Of a stretch of 60,000 bases of DNA, positions 34,601-43,400 are shown in pieces. The number at the start of each line of letters is the position of its first letter. The stretch's first letter is position 1. A program made the position numbers and the translations under genes. The DNA is taken from positions 18,449,779-18,509,778 of the forward strand of contig CM055108.1 in NCBI GenBank assembly GCA_029204225.1, given 5' to 3'. The notes beneath the pieces are model-generated. The model saw nothing but the letters and a program-made list of their open reading frames with translations, was not told the DNA's origin and did no database searches. This DNA comes from Diphasiastrum complanatum (taxonomy: Eukaryota; Streptophyta; Lycopodiopsida; Lycopodiales; Lycopodiaceae).

Positions 34601-37456
34601 TAGCACGCATCCTGGCCGTGCACACCGCTCTCCATCCACCTTCTCCTAGGTAGATAGAATGGATGACAAATGAGTCCTCCTCCCCTTGTATACCTCCAAG
34701 GTGGGAGACTCCAAGCCATGCGCACGTCCTAGATCATGACACGTGGCAACCATGCAGGTTCACGAGTCACCGGTCAAGTCAACAGGCCCAGTCATCGTCT
34801 AGTCTCAAGTTAAGGTTTGGCACCCAAGGGAGTTGGGTCCCTAACAATAATAGACACAATCGAGCAATCTCCTACGAAGAGTGGCTAACAAGATATGATA
34901 TAATCAATGGCTAAAGCCTTACAAGCAATAGCAAAGGGTTCTCCCGAAGAGCCCAAGCAATACCCCCAAGCTGAATAATCAATGAATGACTAATGTCTAA
35001 ATGATAGCCCTACATATACCATCTAGAGGAACCGTTCTGAGATTAGGGCAACTTAGGGTACCTGGGATCCATAAGGACATGCCCTTGATGGTAATTGACC
35101 CAATATTGAAAGGTATACTAGTTGGGGGCTATTTCTAGTACATAATTGCAACTAAAATATTGGTCCCCTCAAAAATCAACTATTCTACCATAGAACATGA
35201 AGCTCTATCCATGCTGTATATAGTTTTCAAATTTCTTCTTGACTTGATGGAAACAAACTTTTACCTTGATTACATTGCATGAGCGCCTGCTGCAGCCCTT
35301 TGGGCCTATCATATTGTTTACAAGATGGCTTGCTGATATATTCCCTTTTAATTAGTTTATGGATAAGAGGCCATTCTTCCTTTCAGCCTGCAGTACCCAT
35401 ATATCGCCATAAAAAAGAGTACAATATTTTAGAGAGGTCATTCTTGATAATCAATTGAAAACTTGATGAAACATGCAAACATGCATTTTTGCAACAATGG
35501 ACCGCGCACAATCATAAGCAACAGATCTAACCCGATTCTCAACTACACAAATGCTCACTTTTTCTTGGCAACTTGGTCTTTTATTATCATGGAAGTATTT
35601 CAGCTCCTATTCAATCATCTGCACAAGTAAAATTGTAATAACGTGCAAATCAAACCACCTGATGTGATGAAGGACTGTTTATTGTAAGCAATAGTCGAGT
35701 AAAAAGTCACCTTCCACTTCAACCCCTACAGAGTGTGCTCGGGGTACTGCTGTTTGGTTTATTTGACAGACCTTACCTATTTTTCTCCCTATGTATTGTG
35801 TCAGTATCAAGAAAATATGCTTCCCTAAATTTCCTACCTACCCTGCCAATTGATCCGATTTTCACCACTAGCCTTGAATCATAGCCCTCTTCCGATTTCT
35901 CTTAACTGCCCTCCTTGACTGGTGTGAGGAGATTTTTCGACTTTGCTTCCAACCTGCCCAGCCCAATCCCACAGATCAGATCCTTTCCAACTTTTTCTGG
36001 TACTCTCTTGACTTAAGAGGGTTGTCATATTGATTTTCAATCAGTATAGGTAGGAACTCTTATGCCCCATCAACATTTGCTCAATATTTCAATTTTCGCC
36101 ATGTTGATCTCCTATTTGCCACTCAATTTCTCCTCCTACCTCGTTGACTACTATAACCTAATTCTTGCCTGATTTCAAAAATTTCAGCTCTTGCATTAAT
36201 TCCATCTAGAACAAAACAGAAGCTCCTCTTTTGAGTTGCCTTATTCAATTTTTTCACCCACATTTTCAAATTCTGATAGGTCACTCTTGCATGAGCTCTT
36301 TGCTCTTAGCTCACTCTTTTCCTCAACTCTTGTGAATCCCTTGATCTACAACTCGTTGATCTTGCTGCACACTGCATTTGGTCTCTCTTGTGGTTGTAGA
36401 TATACTGACGCTAGAGTCTCTGCAATGCATGTCCATTATGAAGGATCGTAACTAAGTACGTCATTAGCTGAATTCCAAATTTTTGTAGTTTAAGCAGAGC
36501 TGGGGTTGTTGTAATAACACCTTAGCTCAGAAACCTTTCATGATAATATTTTTATTTGCTGAATTCGAATTTGTATTTGGAGTATGAGAAAATGTACACC
36601 TTACCTCGTTTTCTTAAAATTCGAAAGTCTTGTCTGGGCTAGGTTTTTTTACAGAAAATATGATTTATCCACCTTCTAATACTCATATTAGTTTTCTAAG
36701 AGCAAAGATTATCATAGCTCACGCTATGCATGAGAGGTGATGCTCCTGAAGGTAGACTATTCAGACAAATCTGTGGTCTGTTATTTGGAAGTCTACCTAG
36801 AAGAGGATAACAAATTTCTTCAAACTTGAAGCCTTAAAATGATTCCCTATAAGATAGGAGGTTCCTTGATCCCTTGGAAAGTGCGCTGTTCTAACGATAG
36901 ATGTTGGTCTTGCCAAGTGCTTAAACATATCAGCTCTGAAAATGGGCACCCTTCTTTTATGTTAGGCTATCTCTATCTTCATCTTTATACAATTGAACTT
37001 CATTTACACCGAAGTGATTTTTAGTAATGACATCCTATGGCTAATATAGTCAAGTTTTTTTAAATTTCTGCACTCAATCTCTGTTTACTTTAAGGCTATA
37101 GGTTTGTCATTTTTTGTAGATTATCTTTTCAAAGTGATCTAATGAGATGAGTTGGATAGCATGGCAGATAGAAAGCCTGCTGTGGGTGGTCGTGGGCGTG
37201 GACGAGGTAGAGGCGATGAGGGTGCTGCTAGAGGAAGAGGTGGCCGTGGAGGTTATCAAGAAGATGGAGGCAGGGGAGGTCGAACTGGTCGAGGATCAGG
37301 GCGGGGTGGAAGAGGTTTTCAACATTCTTGCACATTAGATTTGATGGATTGCTTTTTCTGGAAGCTTTCTTTCCATATTACCGTGAGTCTTTTGCTTAAG
37401 ATCTGTCAGATTAAGTTCTGGTTGCCTCTGCAGGCGGTTTTCGAGGACGCGGATAG
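25622..37456 (+). CDS. LSM4: U6 snRNA-associated Sm-like protein LSm4 (spliced gene)
   Basis: Coding pieces are 25622-25624 (ATG), 25784-25825, 27290-27388, 29058-29135, 32728-32767, 37168-37314 and 37434-37456, all with GT-AG introns and matching phases, giving 143 residues. LSm4 is a subunit of the LSm2-8 ring that binds the U-rich 3' end of U6 snRNA in nuclear splicing, and of the LSm1-7 ring that acts in cytoplasmic mRNA decapping. The Sm1 motif lies in [20 protein letters not shown], and the Sm2 motif in [14 protein letters not shown]. Residues 88-143 form an RGG-rich tail, the usual LSm4 C-terminus and a typical arginine-methylation target. Length is slightly above the roughly 129 residues of Arabidopsis LSM4, the difference being in the tail. 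Introns total about 11.4 kb and contain transposon fragments. The placement of the ATG is the least certain element. Confidence 0.93.
25784..25825 (+). CDS. LSM4: LSM4 exon, residues 2-15
   Basis: The exon encodes [14 protein letters not shown], the near-invariant N-terminal helix of LSm4. It is bounded by ...AATACAG upstream and GTGAGT downstream, with both junctions in phase 0. The intron before it is only 159 bp. Confidence 0.95.
25826..27289 (+). other. LSM4 intron, no recognised content
   Basis: This is a 1464-bp AT-rich intron with a GTGAGT donor and TACAG acceptor. Short frames on either strand are not protein-like. The next intron (27389-29057, 1669 bp) is likewise without recognisable elements. 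Confidence 0.55.
27290..27388 (+). CDS. LSM4: LSM4 exon, residues 16-48 (Sm1 motif)
   Basis: The 33 codons start [20 protein letters not shown] and end with the strands of the Sm1 motif (REVICTSK). Borders are GAGTACAG and GTACAAG, both phase 0. The sequence is practically identical to angiosperm LSm4 in this part. Confidence 0.97.
29058..29135 (+). CDS. LSM4: LSM4 exon, residues 49-74 (Sm2 motif)
   Basis: The 26 codons start [20 protein letters not shown] and include the Sm2 signature I-R-G-N, in which the Arg and Asn take part in uridine binding and strand pairing. Borders are CTTGTAG and GTATTT, both phase 0. Confidence 0.97.
29136..31527 (+). other. LSM4 intron, unassigned part
   Basis: The sequence between the residue-74 exon and the BED finger relic is AT-rich. 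A 92-codon plus-strand frame at 30022-30300 ([20 protein letters not shown]...) has no recognisable family and no supporting codon bias. I see no repeat borders. Confidence 0.4.
31528..31719 (+). pseudogene. hAT-type BED zinc finger fragment in an LSM4 intron
   Basis: The frame contains [20 protein letters not shown], then LLGLTRP and SLGITPC. This follows the BED finger pattern of hAT transposases and their domesticated relatives (W-x-C-x-x-C...F...RI..HL.G...I..C). It begins abruptly, stops after about 60 codons, and no dimerisation or catalytic hAT domain follows, so it is a relic in the 29136-32727 intron. Confidence 0.55.
32728..32767 (+). CDS. LSM4: LSM4 exon, residues 75-87 (C-terminal helix)
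   Basis: The 40 bp encode [13 protein letters not shown] plus one base of the next codon. The acceptor is TCTTTCAG and the donor GTGCCA. It lies 3.6 kb from the preceding exon and 4.4 kb from the next one. VIDKVQEE is conserved in LSm4 across plants. Confidence 0.93.
33007..33605 (-). pseudogene. LTR-retrotransposon gag fragment antisense in an LSM4 intron
   Basis: On the minus strand [20 protein letters not shown] opens a gag-like protein with a coiled-coil stretch ([19 protein letters not shown]) and [20 protein letters not shown] leading to a W-rich capsid-like region. A second frame (33204-33007) continues [20 protein letters not shown] and [15 protein letters not shown], matching the retrotransposon gag pattern. 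A frameshift lies between them, and no pol follows to the left, so the element is truncated. Confidence 0.65.
33805..33998. repeat. 97-bp tandem duplication in retrotransposon leader
   Basis: Two copies of a 97-bp unit starting GGAGAGGCATGCTTC lie at 33805-33901 and 33902-33998 and differ at only a few positions. They sit in the leader between primer site and gag of the antisense element. Confidence 0.8.
34383..34395 (-). promoter_or_regulatory. Primer binding site of the antisense retrotransposon
   Basis: On the minus strand this reads TGGTATCAGAGCC, the standard plant site complementary to initiator-Met tRNA. It lies two bases inside the LTR terminus at 34398. Confidence 0.8.
34398..34846 (-). 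repeat. 5' LTR of the antisense retrotransposon in the LSM4 intron
   Basis: The block begins TGTTA and ends TAACA on the plus strand, giving short inverted termini, and lies directly outside the primer site at 34383-34395. The right border is inferred from the termini alone because the 3' LTR is missing. Frames inside are probably incidental. Confidence 0.55.
34847..37167 (+). other. Rest of the 4.4-kb LSM4 intron
   Basis: No domain, tRNA-like or repeat structure is recognised. The sequence returns to AT-rich intron-like composition, with pyrimidine-rich patches at 35800-36400, up to the RGG exon. Confidence 0.45.
37168..37314 (+). CDS. LSM4: LSM4 exon, RGG-rich tail
   Basis: After the acceptor ATGGCAG the first two bases complete an Asp codon, giving [19 protein letters not shown], a match to the plant LSm4 junction (…DRKPPGVGRGRGRG…). 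The exon adds many RG/RGG units with YQED in the middle. The donor is probably GTTTTC after 37314, which is weak; GTGGAA after 37305 would also keep phase and drop three residues. Confidence 0.9.
37434..37456 (+). CDS. LSM4: LSM4 last coding exon
   Basis: The acceptor CCTCTGCAG is strong, and the exon completes a Gly codon and reads GFRGRG then TAG. The intron before it is 119 bp. If that intron is retained, the frame instead runs to 37544 with an unrelated hydrophobic end, so the spliced form is the better LSm4 model. Confidence 0.8.
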
Positions 37457-38278
37457 TGGACTTGCAGTGAAAATGACATCCTTGTTTTCAACTATTAGAA
37501 TCAAAAGCTTTTGGAAGAGCAATAATTTGAGTTTCTTATATTAATCAGAGGCTTTGATTGACTTTTGTACTTTACGGTCTTTTCTCTGCCTGGTGTTTCT
37601 GGTTCAATGTCGGCAGTTTCTAGGCTAAGGAAAAAGTCAATGTACAGCTAGAAGGTGGCCAAGAAGTAAGATATGAGTAATCTCTGATAATGCAGCATTT
37701 TGTACATTGAGAATCTAGATGCTTATAGAACAGTTCAACAACTGCTTGAAAACTTCTCTTGATTACCAATCCAGCAGCAGCTATTTTTCAACCTGTTAGA
37801 GCTTGAAGCTAGTGTCAGAGGACATGCTCAAATTTGAATGTTGGGCGCATATTTTAACTAAATTTAGTTGTTTTATGTTTCAAAGTTATTTCATAGTTAT
37901 AGGACATGCTCATTGTCTTACCATGTTTGGACACTGTTCCCTAGGTTCTTGCAGATTTGGGCTACTTGATGTGTCACCATAGAATTTATCATGATGTGTT
38001 GATTTTTGTATATTCATCAAATTTCAGACATCTTTATTGTCTCACTTAGAAAAGTAAGGGACCAGATTGTGTGAGTGTTCTCTGTAGGCTGTGAATCTGC
38101 ATGTCTGCTTATTCAATATTCAGAATGGTATTTATTATTGTAAGTTGCTGGCATAAGTGTTATATTAGGAGTTTGGTCACGTGTTCTCCAGACTTCTTGT
38201 GACTCAGGTAACTTGCAAGATTTTTCGTTAGACAGTGCTCCCATGACTGGAAATATTCTATCAGTGGATTCAGCATTT
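37457..38278 (+). other. LSM4: LSM4 3' untranslated and flanking region
   Basis: The sequence after the TAG contains TATATTAATC and other AT-rich patches but no single convincing polyadenylation signal. I cannot place the transcript end. No open frames of note occur. Confidence 0.4.
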
Positions 38279-38345
38279 GGGTTTTGAACCTGCTGCCCTG
38301 GCCATTGTCATTTGCTCTTCCAGCTGAGCAAGCTTGTGAAAAGCA
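38270..38345 (-). repeat. tRNA-like sequence (SINE head or tRNA pseudogene)
   Basis: On the minus strand GCTCAGCTGGAAGAGC (38329-38314) is a perfect tRNA D-arm with A-box character, followed by GCAGGTTCAAAACCC (38293-38279), a good T-arm with B box. The anticodon and acceptor stems do not fold convincingly. It is either a decayed tRNA gene or the head of a tRNA-derived SINE whose body I cannot delimit. Confidence 0.5.
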
Positions 38346-38610
38346 ATGGATGGCTGAAACCGAAATTTGTTACAGTCTGCATGTGGGAACTACTTAGTGT
38401 TTGCAAAGCATGACCTCACGTCATGCCTTGTATATAGGTGGCTTACACCAAGTATTCATAGCAGATTTGAGGACATGCTCGAAGGTGGAGATAACCTTAA
38501 CACCTGGTGATTTTTTGGTCTGAAATGAAAACTTTTTAATATAGCACTTCAGGTCTTTGTGAGAACTTTGATCATAATGGGCCTAGAGTTGTATTTGTGT
38601 ACATCAAAGG

Positions 38611-39170
38611 CTGGATTGACTCCTTTTTTTTGAAATAGCCTCACTGATCTGAATGTGGTGGAGTTGAAAGCTTTGGTGGGTTCTTGTAAGTTCTGTCATC
38701 GCTATATTCCCTCTCAAGATTTATGCTGACACTGCTGCTGACCTTGGAATCAACCTAGATACTTATCCTAATTGAAGGTGTAGATATAGAAGATTTGGTA
38801 GATAAGGTAACACAATTAAATGAAAAGAATTCCACTGTGATCAAAGGGACTATAAAGCGTGGAGAACATTGTAGAAAGTTTAGAAAGCTCTTAGGCTGAA
38901 TTGACTTATTTTTTTGACTGGAATAGCCTGGTTGATCTGAGTGTGGTGGAGAGTGTTGGAAAATCTGATACGGTTCTTGTAAGTTCTTGTATAACTAGTC
39001 CCACTTAAGGTCTATGTTGACATTGCTACCAACCTTGGAATCAATCTAGATACTTGTCCTAAGTGAAGGTAACACCATCAAGTGAAAAGAAATCCACTGG
39101 GATGAAAAGGACTATAAAGCATGAAGAACATTGGAGAAACTTTAGAGAGCTTCTAGGCCAAATGAATTAA
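38611..39170 (+). repeat. Diverged tandem duplication of about 280 bp
   Basis: 38611-38897 and 38898-39170 share the same order of words: TGAATTGACT/TGGATTGACT with a T run, AATAGCCT.G.TGATCTGA, TGTGGTGGAG, GGTTCTTGTAAGTTCT, ACCTTGGAATCAA.CTAGATA and GGACTATAAAGC.TG. The copies differ by small indels. Neither has an open frame of interest. Confidence 0.75.
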
Positions 39171-39339
39171 AATGGTCTAACCATTAAAATGTACTAAATA
39201 GAGTTGGAATTGGAAGTATTGCGAAAATGCAAACTATTCAGAGCTGATTGGCATACCCGGACCAAGGCCTTTTAGGAACTTAAATAGTAACCATAAGTTG
39301 AAAACAATTGTAAATATTTACTATCAATAAACAAAAATG

Positions 39340-40395
39340 TGATAGAGTTGATGAATCGGCGAGTAATAGTGAAGAATGCATGAGTAATTAAATTTGGCTT
39401 TGCTTGCATGTTTACAGGCCATGGACTTTACTCGCTTATTGCTATTTTTGAAGTTTGGTTCTATGATTGCCAAATTGATTGGAATTATTGTGTGGTCCAT
39501 TTTTTGATTGGCTGCTTGTTTCAACAATTATTTTGATCAAAAGCTCCTGTTGTTTATTAAAAAAAAGCAAATTTTGCAAAAATCTAGCCTATTTACAATC
39601 TGGTCTAGGATTTTTTTTGGACATAGGGGACCATTGATGCACCTGCATTTCATTTTCGACATGCTCATTGATGTCTATCAATAGCAATGATGGCATAGAA
39701 ATGTGTACCAAGTATTAGGACCCATAGTTCCAAGTTGATTTGAAATGACATTGATTCTATTCTTTTCATTGAGTAGCTATTGCTCAAGTCATAAAAAACA
39801 AAAAGAAAAAAAACAATGAAAAATAAACAAGCACGTCAAAATATCAATTGAATTATGGATGCTTGTATCAATCCAAAAAGAATTTAATTGTGACTATGTG
39901 GAACTCTATTATCATCGATAGACATTGGCCACCATGATGGAATGTAATAGAATCCAAACACGTTTTCTCGTGAGCTCTGACACCACTGTTGAGATCAGAT
40001 AAGCCGGGCTCTGATAATCATAAGTTGGTGAGTAATAGCCAAGAATGCATGAGTAATTAAATTTGGCTTTGCTTGCATATTTATAGGGCATGGACTTTGC
40101 TCGCTTATTGCTATTTTTGAAGTTTGGTTCTATGATTGCCAAATTGATTGGGATTATTGTGTGTGGTCCATTTTCAACAATTATTTTGATCAGAAGCTCT
40201 TGTTGTTTATTAAAAAAAGCAAATTTTGCAAAAATCTAGCTTGCTTACAATCTGGTCTAGGATTTTTTTTTAGGGGATCATTGATGCACCTACATTTCAT
40301 TTTCGACATGTTCATTGGTGTATATCAATAGCAACGATGGCATAGAAATGTGTACTAAGCATTAGGACCCATAATTCCAAGTTGATTTGAAGCTC
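39340..40395 (-). mobile_element. Candidate miniature LTR retrotransposon (TRIM-like)
   Basis: Two direct repeats of roughly 400 bp, at about 39340-39751 and 39988-40395, flank only about 235 bp. Shared words include GAATGCATGAGTAATTAAAT, TTGAAGTTTGGTTCTATGAT and CATAGAAATGTGTAC.AA. Just inside the right repeat the minus strand reads TGGTGTCAGAGC (39985-39974), a primer-binding-site variant, and the right repeat then begins TGTTGAGATCAG. Just inside the left repeat the minus strand is purine-rich (GAAAAGAATAGAAT). This is the layout of a terminal-repeat retrotransposon in miniature. The outer ends are not exactly definable. Confidence 0.5.
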
Positions 40396-40741
40396 TAGAT
40401 GGACACTGCCTATCTAATACTGATTTTCATGCATTCATTGAAGCGAGCCTATGTGCTAAAAACATTATAACAGCTAAATATGTAATGACAATGAACAAGC
40501 ATAAAGGCATTCAAGATTATACACTTAGCAATAGATGCAAAAATAGCATGTGTATTATCACAATGATGCGCGCTGTCTGGCATACCACACAACGTGTTAC
40601 CGCAAGAGTATCTCTGTCTCTTACAAATTCTAACCCATCAAGTGGTCTCGCTTACTAGCGGACTCTGAGATCAATCAACTCATCTACACAACATTAACCA
40701 ACTCGTATCTCTCGTTCAATAACAAAGAAAATGGTTTAAGC
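40396..40741. other. Unassigned spacer
   Basis: No domain or clear repeat is seen between the TRIM-like element and the copia 3' region. Confidence 0.4.
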
Positions 40742-41340
40742 TTAATCATGGTTGTTTAAGCTCGTTCTAACAACTTCCAGTTGGCTGTCTCCTTCGTCCG
40801 TGGAGTCCGTGCTTCGTCCTGGTTCTTCCTTGATCTTGCCAGTGCTTGGATCGTGAAAGTGCGTCGTTATAGCAGCCGTCTTTGCAACTGCCTTGTGACT
40901 GCAATGCTTGCCTTGTGGTGCCTCTGCGGTCGTGAAGGTACTTCGGGTCGTGAGGCAAGCAACTGCAGACAGACCGTAGCAGGGGCTTCTGCGGTGCTCG
41001 GGCGGTTCTTCGTTTGAGTCTTTGCCATCGCAAGCTGATCGCAATGGGTCCTTATGCGGTTCATGGGAGGTTCTCCTTTGAACGTTGAAGCCGCTGGCAG
41101 ACCACAAGCGTTGACCTGCGGTTATTTGCGGTGCCTTGGTGGTAAGTCCTGTTTGCATACTGCCGTTTGCATACTGACCGCATGGTAGCTTAGCGGTTGC
41201 GGTTGACTCTTGGTCTTCGCATGTGGGTCCTTGCGGGACTATTGCGGTGTGGTGGCGATTTCTGCCTGTTGGCAGTTTCTCGTGTATCTTTGCAAGTAAG
41301 GCCTGTTGGCCCTTCACGTGTATTTCTGCAGGTTAGGATC
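40742..41340 (-). repeat. Probable 3' LTR region of the 41513-43990 copia element with a long open frame
   Basis: The stretch lies immediately 3' of the copia RNase H on the minus strand, where the LTR is expected, and a 191-codon minus-strand frame crosses it (MKGQQALLAKIHEKLPTGRN...). The frame is rich in Thr, Ala, His and Lys and has no family that I recognise. It contains many TGCGGT and CCGCAA words, similar to the array at 1-660. It is probably LTR sequence that happens to lack stops, but an unknown protein cannot be excluded. Confidence 0.4.
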
Positions 41341-41512
41341 ATAAGCTAGAAATGCTTTGTAGGTAGAAACTTGATGTTTCTTCAGCTCCCTCTCAAAGCA
41401 TGGTAGTCTTATGATTCCTAGGCTAGCTCTCTGTCTTTCAAACAATCCTTTGTCTAAGGGTTTAGTGAATATCAACAGCCATTTGTTTGTTTGGAATGAA
41501 TACAGTTCTCAA

Positions 41513-41900
41513 CTAGTCCTTCTCAACCATGTCTTTGATCAAGTGGTACTTGATTGCAACGCGCTTCGTTCTTGAATGAAACACATGGTCCTTCGTCAGG
41601 TGTATGGCAAAGGTGTTGTCCATGTAGAGGATCAACGACTCATTAGCGCTCTCTTCCAGTCCGAACTGCTTGAGCCACGTCCGAACTGCTTGAGCCACAT
41701 CCGTTCGTTGGCCATCTTGGTGGCAGCGACATATTCAGCTTCACAGGATGATTGTGCAGTAATCGTTTGCTTCTTGCTTACCCATAGAACTGCGACATTT
41801 GCAGCTACGGTGCAGCCTCCTAAAACACTCTTACAATCGTCACTATAGTACTTGACTTGATGTTCTGATCCGCATGAATAGTAGAGTCCGTAATCCTTCG
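41513..41900 (-). pseudogene. Copia RNase H with a 20-bp tandem duplication
   Basis: The minus strand reads VSKKQTITAQSSCEAEYVAA, TKMANERMWLKQFG and, in another frame, LILYMDNTFAIHLTKDHVFH and YHLIKDMVEKD, all RNase H motifs at the copia C-terminus. Positions 41659-41678 and 41679-41698 are identical 20-bp copies (GTCCGAACTGCTTGAGCCAC) and explain the frame break. The usual CDNQ/KSA motif is changed to MDNTFA. Confidence 0.85.
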
Positions 41901-41967
41901 TTTGTTGTAGGTATTGTCGGACTCTTTTAGCAATCTTCCAATGTGTCGGTCCTTGATTGATGTTGAA

Positions 41968-42880
41968 CTAACTCAATCTGAACACTGCGTATGCAATGTC
42001 TGATCTAGTGTTGTCTGCCAGGTACATTAACGAACCTATCATGCTTCTGTAAGGCTTGTTGAACATTGCTTCACTCTTTTCGTTGTTCTTCATACAGTCT
42101 GTGTTGGTTAGTACTGTGCTTGTGACCATCAGAGTGTTGACTCCTTTAGATTCAGTCATCTGAAAGTCGTCAATGATCCTTTGAGTATACCTCGACTGGT
42201 GCAAATACAATTTGCCGTTCTCAAGGTCTCGATTGATTTCCAATCCTAGGTAGCATCGTGCTTCACCCAGGTCTGATATCTCAAAGTATTTGGAGATATC
42301 CCGGTTCACTTGTGCAATCAGGTCATCGCTCCTTGATAGGATGAGCGTTTCATCTACGTAGACACCTATTATGATGATCTCTCCATGCACAACCTTTACA
42401 TAGACATTATAATTTGCTATTAAAGGTTGGAAGCCTAAGGATCTTAGCATGATCCTTTTTCTTATACCATTGTCTGGCGGACTATTTCAGTCCATACATG
42501 CTTTTGTGCATCTTGCATGCGTAATCAGAGAATCATTTGCATGTTAAACCCGATGGCTGATCCATGTAGAGTTCCTCCTTGAGTTTTCCATGTAGGAATG
42601 CAGTCTTCTTGTCCACAATGTGGATAAGCATATGGAGGTATGTTTTACAACTGGAGAGAAGGTTTTCGTATAGTCTAAGCCATACTTCTAAGAGAAACCT
42701 TTAGCTACTAGCCTTGCTTTGTATCGTGATACCTTGCCATCGGCTCCATACTTGTACTTATAGATCCATTTGCATTTAACAGTCTTTCTGCCATCTGGAA
42801 CTGGTTCGAGTGTCCAGACGTTGTTTGTTTCCATGGAGTGTATTTCTTCCTCCATTGCTTCTATTCACTTGTCCTTGTCA
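41968..42880 (-). pseudogene. Copia reverse transcriptase with YVDE in place of YVDD
   Basis: The 160-codon frame 42450-41968 contains YVDETLILSRSDDLIAQVN, CYLGLEINRDLENGKLYLHQ, SRYTQRIIDDFQM and YRSMIGSLMYLADNTRSDIA, the second half of the domain. Upstream on the same strand (42880-42460) come degenerate pieces of the first half (MEEEIHSMETNN and KMHKSMYGLK). The second catalytic aspartate is Glu. Stops separate the two halves. Confidence 0.88.
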
Positions 42881-42941
42881 GGACTGTCGATAGCTTCTTC
42901 ATAGCTTTGTGGTTCACCTCCGAATCCACAGATTTCTTCCA

Positions 42942-43400
42942 TCATTGAGGATGAACTTTAGGTGCATATCTGATAGGTGCTTTGCGATCTCTTGTTGATA
43001 TGCGTAGAAATTGCTTAGGTGCTGCCTTTGCTTTGCCTTTCTCTTTGCAGCTAGGTGTGGAACTATTGTGGGTTTCTAGTGTTCTAGCTGCAGGCAGGTC
43101 CGTAGCCCCTTCATCGTCTGAGTCGTCACTCAACTCAAGTGGTAAGTGAACATCTTGATCCAAGTGTTCATCGGTTGCTCCCTCTATCAATGTGGGTAGA
43201 TCATAGTATGTCTTGCTCAGAATCTCATAACCAACAGGGTCACCGTCAACCATCGTTCTAGCTTAGTCAAATTTGACGTGTTTGACAGTCTTGATCTGTT
43301 TGGTCTCTGGCATGTACAACCTATAGTATGATGAGTGTACATCATATCCAACAAGAAAGCCTTGTTCGACTTTATCATCCAACTTCTTCCACTTCTTGTC
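42942..43400 (-). pseudogene. Copia integrase C-terminal region and linker
   Basis: Read right to left: GFLVGYDVHSSYYRLYMPET, KQIKTVKHVKFD, a stop, then MVDGDPVGYEILSKTYYDLP and an acidic linker rich in Asp and Glu ending RISTRDRKAPIRYAPKVHP. It closely parallels the fragment at 4790-5105, so the two elements belong to related families. Confidence 0.85.

Noticed and set aside
37152-37544. A single-exon 130-residue RGG protein starting at an ATG before the LSM4 tail exon
   Set aside because: The first residues lie in the intron and the ATG sits at the acceptor. The RGG part fits in phase as the C-terminus of LSm4, and the end after 37314 is intronic.
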